From: Sisyra terminalis
Taxonomy: Eukaryota; Arthropoda; Insecta; Neuroptera; Sisyridae
Assembly: GCA_958496175.1 (NCBI GenBank)
Contig: OY292277.1
Span: forward strand, 45,333,050 to 45,397,049
Length of the DNA stretch: 64,000 nucleotides
Direction of reading: 5' to 3'
Shown here: positions 45,601 to 56,374 of the stretch, one piece after another
Position numbering within the stretch: the stretch's first letter is position 1
How the letters are laid out: each line of letters opens with the position of its first letter
Position numbers and translations under genes: made by a program
The notes under the pieces: generated by a model
What the model was told of the DNA's origin: nothing
The model's input: the letters and a program-made list of their open reading frames with translations, nothing else
Database searches by the model: none

Positions 45601-47600
45601 CAATTGAGGCAAGTGCAGTATTCAAATGTTTAATCGGCTAGATCCTTTTCATTGCTCTAAATATTTCGGTAATTTTAAAACGACAGTAGCAAGAATCAGA
45701 CCATTCAAATTTATTATTTTTTTTGAAAGATTTTTTTCTCAGATCATTAGCCTAACACACTTGGAAGACTGACGCAAATAAAATTATTAATCATTCATTG
45801 GTAAATTACACCAATTTCACATTAAAATCTCTCGTGCTATTCAATGCATCTTTAAAATTGAGTTTATCACGCCAAATTATTAAACTAGAGAAACATTAAG
45901 TCTTTAAAGTAACTGAACAGAAAAAAAAGTGGATGTAGTCAATGATAATAATAATCAGTAGCGTAGCCACTTACAAAGTGTTATAATGGTTCTCAAAATT
46001 AACGGACCGCTTTAGTTTACGAAGTTAAACAAATAGAAGTAATCCAACACTTTGCTACTAATTGGTGTGGGTTATTATGTAAGAAGTCGGAGATATTGTA
46101 TAATCAGATTCATATTTTTTCAGTGGTTCGAGGTTAAATTAGCATTTTTTTTTTTTACAATTTTATTTTGGCCAAAATCAAGGTCAACTGGGCAAATGTT
46201 TTGAGTGTATGATAAATGGCAAATGTGAAGATCTTATCGAGGGGTTTTTCTCTATATGTGTGTGTATAATAAATTCTGTCGCTATTTGCATGTTATATAG
46301 ATAATATGTAAACGATGAAGAATTAGTTAATTATTGCTCTTTAAATCTTTTGTATGAAAAATAAATAAGTAAAGTGAACGGTACGTTTTCAATGTAAAAG
46401 AATTAATGATTCATAAATGAATTCGAAATTTGACCATTGAATTTTGAAGATTCATCTTTCACAGAAACTTAGAAAAAAATTATTCGATGGAAAAATATTA
46501 ACACCAGAGAAAATCAAATAAAAACCACTAAACATTATAATTCATAATGGATGTCCAATTAATTTTTTTCTCTTAACCATACCATTTATTCTATTTACAC
46601 TCGAATCATTTTCTCACCATCCATCGCGGCACTTTTCTTCATTTCCTTCCCTCGTTACAAGTGCGACTCGTTGTTTTTCTCATTTAGAAATCACAAATAA
46701 TAAATAATAATAATGTACAAAAATGAAATGAGAATTGCCATCAACTAATAAATAAGAGACAATTAAATCGTCGAAAGAAAGTATTTACTTGTAGGTATGT
46801 ATGTATGAAGCTCATATATTAATTCTGCAAATTATTCAAATCGAAACTGCAATCTGCCGCAGGAGTGAAAGTGTATAATATGTGGAGAATTCAAAAAAAA
46901 AATTATTGACGCAATTATTAGATTTTTGTGTGAAAGGTCGGTTTGTCTCCACAAATCAATGCCCATTGTTTGTTTGGTTTTTCTCTTTGAAATTAAATAC
47001 ATTACAGTCTGATGAACAAATGGTAAATAAACAGTAGATACCAACGAGCGGATACTGGAAATTGTTTTTATTACATACTAGAGGATCTGGTGAACTACGT
47101 ACCACCAAAAATTCAATTGCGAAAATTAATTGATATTAGTAATATAGCCAATTTTTTATTTATTTATTTGGATATAATTAAAAATACATACTTACTTTTG
47201 ATTATAGCGAATTAAATACGTTTTTTAAAAGTAGGGTTTAAAGGTCCAATTTTACTATTCCGTATTATATTGTGAAAACCAACCCTATTAATTTGAAACG
47301 TATAATGCTAACCAAATAAACAAATATCTGGCCATATTTAATTTAATTTTTAATGAAATCATCCATATAGAAGTTTGTCATTTTACATTTTTTCTAGACC
47401 TTGTCGTATGTCTCTTTTTGCTCCTTAGTAGGGGATAAAAAGAACGGCTAAGGGACAAAAAGGTCTTGTATTTATTTTAAGTATCTGACAGGTGTTATGA
47501 ATTAATAACAGTATTTGAATCAATGAAATATTTCTGGATTTTCATTTGGAAAATTTTATTACAGTCATTTTAAACATAACATAAAACTCTTCTTTCTTTA
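45600..47600. other. long non-coding stretch
   Basis: AT-rich, nothing recognised beyond a short TG run near 46256. Confidence 0.4.
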
Positions 47601-47605
47601 TAATA

Positions 47606-48690
47606 ATACTAGTAGTTGCCCGTTGCATTCGCAACTAAAGGTTTTATCTCAATAAAATGTTTAATATGAGATAATGTAGAGTTAATCAACAATCGAAATT
47701 TTAAATTAAATAATTAAAGTGTTGTTAATATAAAAAAAAGTTTATCTAAAATTATATTAAGAAATAAAATATAAGTGTTTTTTTTTATATCATTTTTATA
47801 ACAACATTTAAAATAACGTCATGTCACTAAATTAGTATGAAAGTTTAATATTTATGAAGTACTTATACCAAATAGGCGATTTTAAACTTTGGTTCATTTT
47901 TCAACAATCAAACTTTTTAAAACCTATGTTTTTTTAAACCAATGGTTGTGATCTGGAGTAATTATATATTCGGCTGAAAAGCATTAAAATAGCAATTTTT
48001 TGCCAAATATTTCACTGTCAATTCAAATATAAAATCTTCGATACTAACTTTTTTTCGGTATTTAGAACAATTTAAAAACCAATTATTGTTAATGAAAATA
48101 AATAAAATATTCGAGTTTACTTCCACGCTTTCCACCTATTTCCAACAATTTTGTATGTACAACGTCCAAATGTGCGAAATCGAATAGCTTTTTAGTCATG
48201 ATAATCAAAATAAAGGACATAATTTTTTTTCGTTTTACATTGTATTTTCAAATATAAGTGCACATTTGTGTCGATGAAATTTGGAAAGTCTTTTCCTTAT
48301 ACGATGCAAATATATAATAAGAAAGGGTTTTTGAAAATTTCTCCCCTAAAAGAGTGAAAAACGGTAGCAAAGTTTGTAACGGAGAACGTGTAATAAACAA
48401 TCAAAATTTATAATTTAATAATCAATAAAAGTCCGTTAAAAGCGAAACGTTATTACTGCTTAATATAAAACAAAGTTGATTTATTATTAGAAACAAAAAC
48501 TTAGGGTCTGCTTAAAATTTAAACTCTGATAAGTAGATATATCTGAAAAGGTTAAGTTAAGTTTATAAATAAGCATTATGTTTTTGGCTTTCACATATTG
48601 TAAACCTGAAAATCAGAAATACGTATTCACAAATAAATACATTAGTGAGTGAGTATCCTTTCCTACTTTTTGAATGCATAAGTGGGGATA
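47606..48690. repeat. dispersed repeat starting CTAGTAGTTGCCCG
   Basis: The start CTAGTAGTTGCCCGTTGCAT resembles the start of the repeat at 25515; the following kilobase is AT-rich without frames. The extent is uncertain. Confidence 0.35.
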
Positions 48691-48699
48691 ACAGAGCAC

Positions 48700-48942
48700 A
48701 TGCGCATAGCTCATTCTGCATGGACGTACGGCAAGATCAAGGCTTGTAAATTACACACAGTAATTTACAAACCTTGTAATTTTACACAGGTTGCTCCATT
48801 AGAAAAAAAATTACGTTATACGAAGAATTTTGAAATTGATCAGTCTGAAGATATGTACGAATTTCTTCTGGATACGTCACGTATTCATCACGTAGTCACC
48901 ATGAGGCCACCTGTGTATTTTATAAACCTTGCGGCAAGATAG
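48700..48942 (+). CDS. unrecognised 80-codon open frame
   Basis: ATG 48700 to TAG 48942. The product starts MRIAHSAWTYGKIKACK, has KPCNFTQVAPLEKKL and ends MRPPVYFINLAAR. It has varied amino-acid composition and less AT-rich codons than its surroundings, unlike the chance frames nearby. A TTGTAAATTACACACAGTAATTTACAA palindrome (over 48748-48775) lies inside. An alternative upstream start (GTG 48682) is less likely. I recognise no family. It could be a fragment of a repeat-borne gene or an exon. Confidence 0.3.
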   Translation: MRIAHSAWTYGKIKACKLHTVIYKPCNFTQVAPLEKKLRYTKNFEIDQSEDMYEFLLDTSRIHHVVTMRPPVYFINLAAR

Positions 48943-48959
48943 CCAATTTATATATAAGA

Positions 48960-50585
48960 TTGACAGTAATTGTTACATAAGTAATATTTTTTATACCTTT
49001 ACCTTAACTTAATTAAACTCATCGTTTCCTGAATCACAATTATTACAAACGAAGTAAACGAACCTTCGGTTAGAAATACAATTTTCATGGGTCCATTGCT
49101 TGAAAGATTGCGTTGAATCCAACCTTCACGTGGCTGGTTAAGTTATAACTAGTTTACTGTTTCAATTAGCGAAAAACTAATAATAAATCCTCAAATACCA
49201 CTTAATCTTATATACTATTCAGGTATGTTTTAGTCTAGTCAAAGCAATATTACTGCTGGAAACCGAAAAGAATAAAAATTAAAAATTTAACTTTCGTAAA
49301 AATATCGAGGTACCGTCGTAAATCTCTTATCTGTGATGTAGTTTAACTGCCAAGGTCTCGAAATGCTTCTTACACTTCCTGATCCCTACCATTATAGTTA
49401 AATAGAACAATATGCCACTAGTATTTTAGATACTCATGGTGGACCTTTATACCCGCAGAATTTTAAGCCCCACTTTACCCTACATTTTATTTTACATATT
49501 TACATTCATCCCTATAAGAGCATTGAACATATTAAAACCCATATCCATACAAAACTTCAAAAAATCTCTCCTATAAATGAGCTTTTAGACATTCCTACAT
49601 ATTTATAAACATATTTTTATTTTTTATTCTTCGTGTTCCTAAAAACTGCATTGTTCTCATGGCCAATTCGCTCCTAAGGTCGCTATTTATCAAGGACTGG
49701 AAGCTTAATGGGAATGTTCCTGCTTTCTTCAGTACTTTTTTAAACAAAATATTTGTTTGTTTTTTATCATTTAACACTTCATCACATGGTTAAGGTGGTT
49801 CAACTTTCTGCATTAGTACAACGTAGTTATTTAATTGTACTACAATGATGTCCCGATCTTATTCGGGTAATTATTTATATCCATTTTTTATGGAGTTTGG
49901 ATTGAACTACAGTCTTTAAATCATCGTACAATGTGTAATATATTAGGAGTTGTTTGATGAATTGATTTCTCTTCTTTTGGTAGACTCTTCATTTCTTTAT
50001 ACAAATATTGATTTTTTTTAGATTTTGAAATGACAAACAAAGGTTTAAACATGTTTCTCTTTAATTAATTTATCGACCTTTTAGTGGCCCTCTTTGTGAC
50101 CTAGTACCCGTAATAGTTTTGGTGATTTTGATTTTCTTGTAGTGTTTAGTACTGTTTCTGATTTGAAAAATAATTTTTACCCTTCTACTCTTTACAACTT
50201 TTAAGCATTTGCCAAAAATAAAATAATAGTCTTGAAATCCTATCAACATATCGGTCATAATTCTATAAATATCAGCACGAAAAATATAACGAAGATTGGT
50301 TTTAGTTTATTGTCGTATTGGAAACATTAGATCTTTTAGATTGCGGTATTGTTACTAATAAAACTCTTACAATAAGATTTGTTAATGCAACTTAAAATTT
50401 GACACTTAAATTCAATAACTATTATAGTCAAATTCAAACAATTGTTATGCGATTTTTGCAAACCACAGGTGTTACAAGTATCAATGATTACTAATAATGT
50501 ATAATGCGAGCAAACAACTGCGGAATTTGCCAAATCTAATTGATTTAAAAACGCATTTTATTTATAATTTTTCAGATATTTTAAT
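48960..50585. other. non-coding stretch
   Basis: No recognised feature. Confidence 0.4.
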
Positions 50586-50781
50586 AGTTATTCTGTTAAT
50601 CTAGAAGAAGATGAATCAAATAAATCATAGATCAATAAAATCGGTTCTGCTATTTTTTAGTTATAAATATTAAATAGCCTAACTAACACGATTTTGTTTT
50701 GTATATAAAGATTTACCAGATATTCTAATAGATTTTTTTTGTTAATCTAGAAGTAGACAAATCGAGAAATCATAGATGATA

Positions 50782-51960
50782 ACACTGATCAACAAAATTT
50801 TGTAACAAAAAAAGTAAGCAGTAATTTCGAAATATCTACCTAACCTCTCCACAAAATCATATGTATATTAATTTGAGTAGGTCTAGTTTCCGTGATATTT
50901 TGTAACAATGTCTGTGGTGTTATGAATATTTTGGGAATACAATACAAAATTGAAGAGTGCCGTTTATTTATTGATGCTTCAAAAACAAGCTTAAAGACAC
51001 TTTTGTTACAATGGTAATAATCTTCCCTCTGTACCGGTAGGTTATAGAGCTAACATGAAAAAATCCTATGAAACAATGAAATTTCTTTTAGAAAAGATTA
51101 AATATGACGAACATAAATGGAAAATTTGCGGAGATTTAAAAGTTGTTGCCCTTTTATTAGGATTGCAACTTGGGTATACAAAATTTTATTGTTTTTTTTT
51201 TGTGAATGGGACAGTAGGGATAGGGAAAACCATTACGTTAAAAAAAAACTTTGGGAAAGCAATGAATAAAAATGGCGCTGGATTTCAATACCTAAAAGCA
51301 AAATTCCCTAAAATCAGCGACGCTAAGATTAAAGAAGGTGTGTTTGTAGGTCCTCAAATCAGGCAAGTGATAAAAGATGATATACTTAAAGAACAACTCG
51401 ATGGTCCAGAAAAACCAGCTTGGAAAGCACTTATAAAAATCACTGAAAATGTTCTTGGAAATCACCGATCAAATGACTATAAAACTATTATCGAGGAACT
51501 TTTAGAGAATTATAAAGCATTAGGCTGCAATATGTCCTTAAAAATACATTTTTTACATTCACATTTAGACCTTTTTCCCCCAAACTTGGGTGCCGTTAGT
51601 GATGAACACGGGAAAAGATTCCACCAAGATATTTTTACCATAGAAAAACGATACCAGGAAAAATGGAGTCCAACTATGCTGGCAGATTATTGCTGGGGAT
51701 TACAGAGGGATGTTCCTGACGTAAAATATAGGAGAAAATCATAAGAAAGTACATATATTAATATTATTACATTGATAAAAATTTAATTTTTGTTAAAATA
51801 ATTTGTAATTTAAGAAAAGTAAAAAGAATCATATTACAATAAAACTATTCGTATTTAAAAGTTTAGACTACTAATTCTACTCTACTTGACCTTATTCCTA
51901 ACAGAATCAGCCAAAATTTTTCTTGTTACACAGAAAAAAAGTTTTTTTGTTGATCAGTGT
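50782..51960 (+). mobile_element. putative DNA transposon of an uncharacterised arthropod family
   Basis: Perfect 16-bp inverted ends, ACACTGATCAACAAAA at 50782-50797 and its reverse complement ending at 51960, bracket the pseudogene at 50885-51744. No target duplication is evident. The right flank starts a new 140-bp repeat unit instead of continuing the interrupted one, so a deletion or recombination accompanied or followed insertion. Confidence 0.6.
50885..51744 (+). pseudogene. pseudogene of an uncharacterised arthropod repeat protein
   Basis: The long frame 51055-51744 begins MKKSYETMKFLLEKI and includes CGDLKVVALLLGLQLGYTKF, KNGAGFQYLK, AKIKEGVFVGPQIR, ALGCNMSLKIHFLHSHLD, GAVSDEHGKRFHQDI, MLADYCWGLQRDVPDVKY. 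I recognise this as a protein found in many copies in arthropod genomes, normally annotated as uncharacterised. Homology continues upstream in another frame (VMNILGIQYK, ECRLFIDASK, NGNNLPSVPVGY), so the ATG at 51055 is internal to the ancestral gene. A frameshift in the T run near 51192 and a deletion of some 40 codons near 51250 remove the segment after EWDSRDR. The conserved D, H and E residues (SDEHG, FHQD, HSHLD) would suit a transposase, but no fold is proven. The C-terminal end appears complete. Confidence 0.65.
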
Positions 51961-52150
51961 AATTATTCTGTTAACCTAGACGTAGACGAATCCAACAAAT
52001 CATAGATCATGAAAATCAGTTCAGCCATTCTTCAGTTATAGTCTAACTAATACGACTTTGTTGTGTTTATATGGATAGATATATTCGTTACTTTAACATT
52101 ATGGTAAACTATTGTAAGAGCTTTTTTTTTAACAAAAAGAATAGTAAAGT

Positions 52151-52381
52151 CAATGGTGGATTTATCTGCAGGCTGAAGCCTAGGGCGGCAAATTTACCCT
52201 AAAAGTTTGCTAATCACAGGAAAAGTTGAAGAAATATCAGCGATAGAGCACAAATTGCGATACCATTGATAGAATAAATATTGTTAATATGTTTGGGAAA
52301 TAGGGTATCAAATTTCAGAATTCAGTAGGGGCGGCAAAAATTGAATAGTCTATTGGCGGCAAATTTGTAAATCCGCCATTG
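52151..52381. mobile_element. hAT-type MITE, 231 bp
   Basis: Ends CAATGGTGGATTTA and TAAATCCGCCATTG. The flanking 8-mers AGTAAAGT and ATTAAAAT agree at 6 of 8 positions, a plausible old target duplication. No coding capacity. Confidence 0.65.
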
Positions 52382-52389
52382 ATTAAAAT

Positions 52390-53755
52390 TGAAAAATGTA
52401 TCAAGAAGTATTGCAGAATGGCATCAAGATTAAATTCGTAAAAAAATTTTTCTTAAATTCTTAAAAAAGGTTGGACTTATGGTAAAACCAGCGATTGTCA
52501 TATGTTTTGTCCTTGGTCGTATAAAATTGATTTCAAGAGATGCTGGTGAAAATTGCATTTTTTAGTTTTTCACTAATATGGAAAATTTGTTTTCGAAAAA
52601 AAGCACAAAATATTGCTTTTTAAATGACAATGAGCAATTGAAAATAACTGGCATAGATATGAATCTAAAGAAATAGCTATTACCGTTTTGAATAAATGCA
52701 TTTTTGTCTCCAACCAAGAGATAACAAAAGCGAAAAGAATTTATTGAAATAAAATAATTCAAATCATAAGTTTCAAAAAAAAAAAATAAGGCTTACTTAT
52801 TCAAAATAAAACAAACAATGAGCGGAAAACCTTTTGTGGTTTTTCCATCTGAGATAATTTTTCCAAATGTATTTTTGTACTCTCTAATTAGGCGTTAACA
52901 AGTATGTCATATACGACCTAACGCAACGTCTTCTTCATTACATTCGAACACTCGTAAATTCTATTCATAACAAATTACAGAATAAAAACCATTTTTTTTT
53001 GGAACAAATATAATGAGATGCTCTAGATTTAGCCAAAATTTGACCCAATATATCAAAACTTATAATAACAATAATATATACACAAAAAATTCTCATTATT
53101 ACCTTGAATTAATTTTTGGTTCTCACCGATATCTTGAACGTTACTTAGTATATAATAATTAATACATGTGTTTGTAGGTAAATGCACACATCTACATCAT
53201 ACATAATTACTGGAGTTTAGTAATACGTATGCATTATTTTTGTCTGTAAAAATATGATACACATATAGCTATTGCATATAATTACAATTTGAACCAGCCT
53301 TCTATCTTTCTTGCCTCAATTAATTGTAATATGATACTTGTAATTAATTTATGAATTGTTTCGGAATGGTTCTCATATTATTTTGAATTTTTCAAATTAA
53401 ATTTGTATTTAGTGCATCTAAAGAAAATTTTGTTTCTATGTCACGTGGATTTGGCGAAAATAATTGGGAATAATAGGCTTTTATTTGGGACTAGAACAAA
53501 TGTTTCGGTTTAGTTATCTATCAATGCGAAATAAAATTTATTCACTTGCATTTAAATTTTGTTAATAAATGTAAGATTTTTAACTTTTTGACTATGAAAG
53601 TTCGATCTATGCGACGAAAAGTAAAATTGACATCAAATAATGATAAATTTAACGAAAAAATTTATTTTTACAAGGGTACATGTCTAAATTGATCGGGGGG
53701 ATGTTTGGTCCATTCGATTGGTCTGGCTTTTCTCATAAAGTATTTTAATAGTTCC
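52390..53755. other. non-coding stretch
   Basis: AT-rich; no supported feature. Confidence 0.4.
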
Positions 53756-54600
53756 CTGAATTTATTTTTTATTTACAAATTTTGTTTTTGAATCATCTGC
53801 CTCTTGGCAATAATTGCAATATGTCACACTTGCAACATTCGTGGGTTAGTTGTGTCCAATGACACAATTAACATTAAAAATTATTGTAAGACAACAGTAA
53901 TAATATTCTTAGTATACTAATAGTATAAATAGTATTCTTAAATATAATAACACTAACAAATAGTATCACTAAAATCGGTCTGTCAGGTCAAGTATCGATA
54001 CTATTTTGATACGCTTAACATCCGTACTGTTATCAAGCAGATTCAAGGCAAGGTGGTTTGGATGATCATTAAGTCTAGTTTGATAGGCCCGAGCTTTCCA
54101 AGTGATCACATCCTTCACATGTTCCACCTGTAGGTCGTCGTGGATTCTTACATTATTTATATACCATGATGCACCGATTATTGTCCACAGAACTTTGGAT
54201 TGAAATCTTTGTATTATTTCCACGTTTGAGTTGGATGCTGTACCCCAAAGTTCCACTCTATAGGTCCAAATTGGTTGTTATTATTGATTTATACAGAACC
54301 AATTTGTTTTCTATGGTCAACTGTGACTTGTGACCAATCAGCCAAGACATCTTTTCGTATTTCTTGTTAAGCTGCTTTTTTCTTTTATGTATTTTGCCCA
54401 AATTAACCGTCTATCCAGGTACATTCCCAAATACTTGATATGACCCGTTTGGGGTACCTCGGTATTATTGAGCATTACTGGCTGGCAGTACTGTTTTCGG
54501 GTAGTGAAAGTAACATAGACTGACTTCATTAATAGATATTTTCCACTTGTCAGTCCACCTGCAATACTCTGTTCGAGTCCGTTAGAGTTTGGTAGAAGTC

Positions 54601-55701
54601 TTTTTTTTCCTATGATTTGGGGGCCTCTCCTACGAGTTCCTCTGCGCTGCGTCCTAAAAGGACTATTGCGCTCCAGTTTAATTTCAGTTCCAGTTGGTCA
54701 GGTCTGCTTCTGATATGAATCTCAGCAGACAATCAACTGGATCTCTGTGTATGTTTCCCAGCTCATGCCCGGGTGGACCAAGCGAGTTGAGACGACTTTG
54801 AGTCATGGCTGGGCAGTCAAATAGCACGTGGGAGGCAGTTTCATTTTCCACGCCATATTTCCTGCAAGTCGCTGACTCTGTGTTCTTCCCTATAGTTTGG
54901 AGATGTTTCCTCAAATTGCAGTGTCCTGTTAATAGGCCTACCAGAGTTTTGATGTTCTTCCTTCTTAGATTTAGAAGTCTTTTGTTATGTTCTTTCAAAG
55001 GTTTCTATATCATGACCTTTGAGAACTTGTCTCCTGCATAGTTATTCCAGGATTTTATTTGTTCATTCTGCGTCCATTCGGCAATTCTACTCAGTGTTAT
55101 GCATTTTGGTAGACCTATACCCGGCTCTGGACCCATGAATGACATTCTTGAATCCACCTTTGCGAGTTCGTCTGCCTCTTTGTTGCCTTTGATACCAGAG
55201 TGCCCCGGCACCTAAGCAAGTGTAACCCTGTTGGATGTCGCCAACTGGGTGAGGAGTGATTTACATTCCCAGACCAGCTTACCATTGAGCTAGTCTGGTA
55301 ATTTTCGATCGCTTTAATTGCGGCTTGGCTGTCTGAGAGATTCTTATATTTTTATTGTGATAATTTCTTCTCATATTTTCTTGAAGACAGATGATTATGG
55401 CGTAGACTTCTGCTTGGAATACTGTAGGCATTTTACCCAGGCCTACAAATATTCGTTTTCTGGGATTTGCCCCCCCCATATTCCAGCGCCTACGCCATCA
55501 TTTGTCTTTGATCCGTCAGTGAACCATACTATGTCACTTGGGATTATTTTGTTTTTCTTCTGCCAATCGTCTCTTTGACTTATCTCGAACTCGAAAGGCA
55601 TTTAAAAACTAAATTTGGTTTTCATGTAGTCTTGAATCATCCAGAAGTTTGGATGGTCAATTACATTGTTAATTCTAGCGTGTCCCAAATCTGGTTTTTT
55701 G
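54601..55701 (-). mobile_element. RNase H LINE inserted into the Jockey LINE, 10-bp target-site duplication
   Basis: Poly(A) is read as a T run at 54601-54608. Flanking duplication: GGTAGAAGTC at 54591-54600 and GGTAGAAGCC at 55702-55711 (one difference). The element is 5'-truncated to its last 1.1 kb and sits in the same orientation as its host. Its 3' end matches the 73-bp insert at 19961. Confidence 0.92.
54684..55690 (-). pseudogene. LINE ORF2 end: RNase H domain and Cys-rich tail
   Basis: Minus strand: DIVWFTDGSKTNDGVGAGI (first Asp of RNase H), VFQAEVYAI (Glu), NLSDSQAAIKAI (Asp), then MPGHSGIKGNKEADELAK (last Asp), so all catalytic positions are still readable across several frames. 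It is followed by KTLVGLLTGHCNLRKHLQ and a C..C...E.ASHVLFDCPAM segment, the usual Cys/His tail of RNase H-bearing LINEs (I/R1-like groups). Stops and frameshifts interrupt it (e.g. after KFSF). The RT is outside the truncated copy, so the absence of palm motifs here is expected. Confidence 0.85.
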
Positions 55702-56374
55702 GGTAGAAGCCTTAGTAGGATCATTTCCTACTGCCATCAGTGCAATGTCGTCAGCATAAGTAGCCGTGATTACTTTTTCGATAGTCGGAAGATCAACCGT
55801 GTATACTAGATACAGCAGGGGTCCAAGAATACTTCCTTGTGGCACTCCAGCTCTAATCCACTTCAAATTACTCACTATCTCTCCTTGCTTGACTTGGAAA
55901 GTCCTTGATTTTAAATAGGATTCAATAACCTTACAGAGGTCTTTAGATACACCCATTCTCAGTTTTTTGAGCAATCTTCTGTACCACATTTTATCAAAAG
56001 CCTGATAAATATCCAGGAAAGCCGCAGAGCAGCATTTTTTGTTTTCTAGTGCATTCTGAATCGTGTTTACTACTCTGTGGACTTACTCAATTGTTAAGTG
56101 AAATTTCCTGAAACCAAACTGGTGATCTGGTATGTAACCTCTTCAATTGAGTTCCGACACTACTCTCGTGAGAAGGCCTTTCTGAAATACTTTCCCCATT
56201 ATTGATAGTAAACTTATCGGGTGATACGAAACAGCTTCGTTCTTGGGTTTCCCTGGCTTTGGAATAAGTATAATTTGCACTACCTTCCATTGAATAGGTA
56301 AGTCGCTTTAGAAAATGAGTAAAATTATTCTTTTAGCAGCTTTAAAGAGTCTACTAAAAGTACGGCCGAAAGTA

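Larger units (their letters stand above)
50590..52080. repeat. three copies of a 140-bp repeat flanking a transposon
   Basis: TTCTGTTAATCTAGAAGAAG... at 50592, TTGTTAATCTAGAAGTAGAC at 50731 and TTCTGTTAACCTAGACGTAG at 51967, each followed by AAATCATAGATNA. Copies 1 and 3 continue into AAATC.GTTC.GC and CTAACTAA.ACGA.TTTGTT. Copy 2 is cut after CATAGATGAT, where the element at 50782 begins. Confidence 0.75.
53760..56370 (-). mobile_element. 5'-truncated Jockey LINE, split by a second LINE
   Basis: The minus strand carries the RT region (56360-55712) and, beyond a 1.1-kb insertion, the thumb and C terminus (54590-53969), a 3' UTR and an A-rich end near 53760. The halves fit together at the insertion point: DPTKAST precedes and STKL..SNRVLQ follows. 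Confidence 0.88.
53969..56370 (-). pseudogene. Jockey-type reverse transcriptase pseudogene (interrupted 54601-55701)
   Basis: In order on the minus strand: WKVVQIILIPKPGKP, SYHPISLLSIMGK, DHQFGFR, AAFLDIYQAFDKMW, WIRAGVPQGSILGPLLYLVYT, ITATYADDIALMAVG (catalytic YADD intact), then after the insertion KSVYVTFTTRKQY, IKYLGMYLDRRLIW, ELWGTASNSNVEIIQRFQSK, WYINNVRIHDDLQV, HPNHLALNLLDNS and a stop at 53969. This is the palm, thumb and C-terminal region of a Jockey-clade LINE without RNase H. Stops (e.g. after SELN and LTIE) and shifts show it is dead. The endonuclease and ORF1 are absent. Confidence 0.9.

Noticed and set aside
51190..51235. P-loop (Walker A) in the 229-codon frame
   Set aside because: Artefact of a frameshift after a T run; the neighbouring frame restores family-like sequence.
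55318..55578. 86-codon plus-strand frame and the neighbouring plus frame at 54805
   Set aside because: Antisense shadows of the RNase H LINE on the minus strand.
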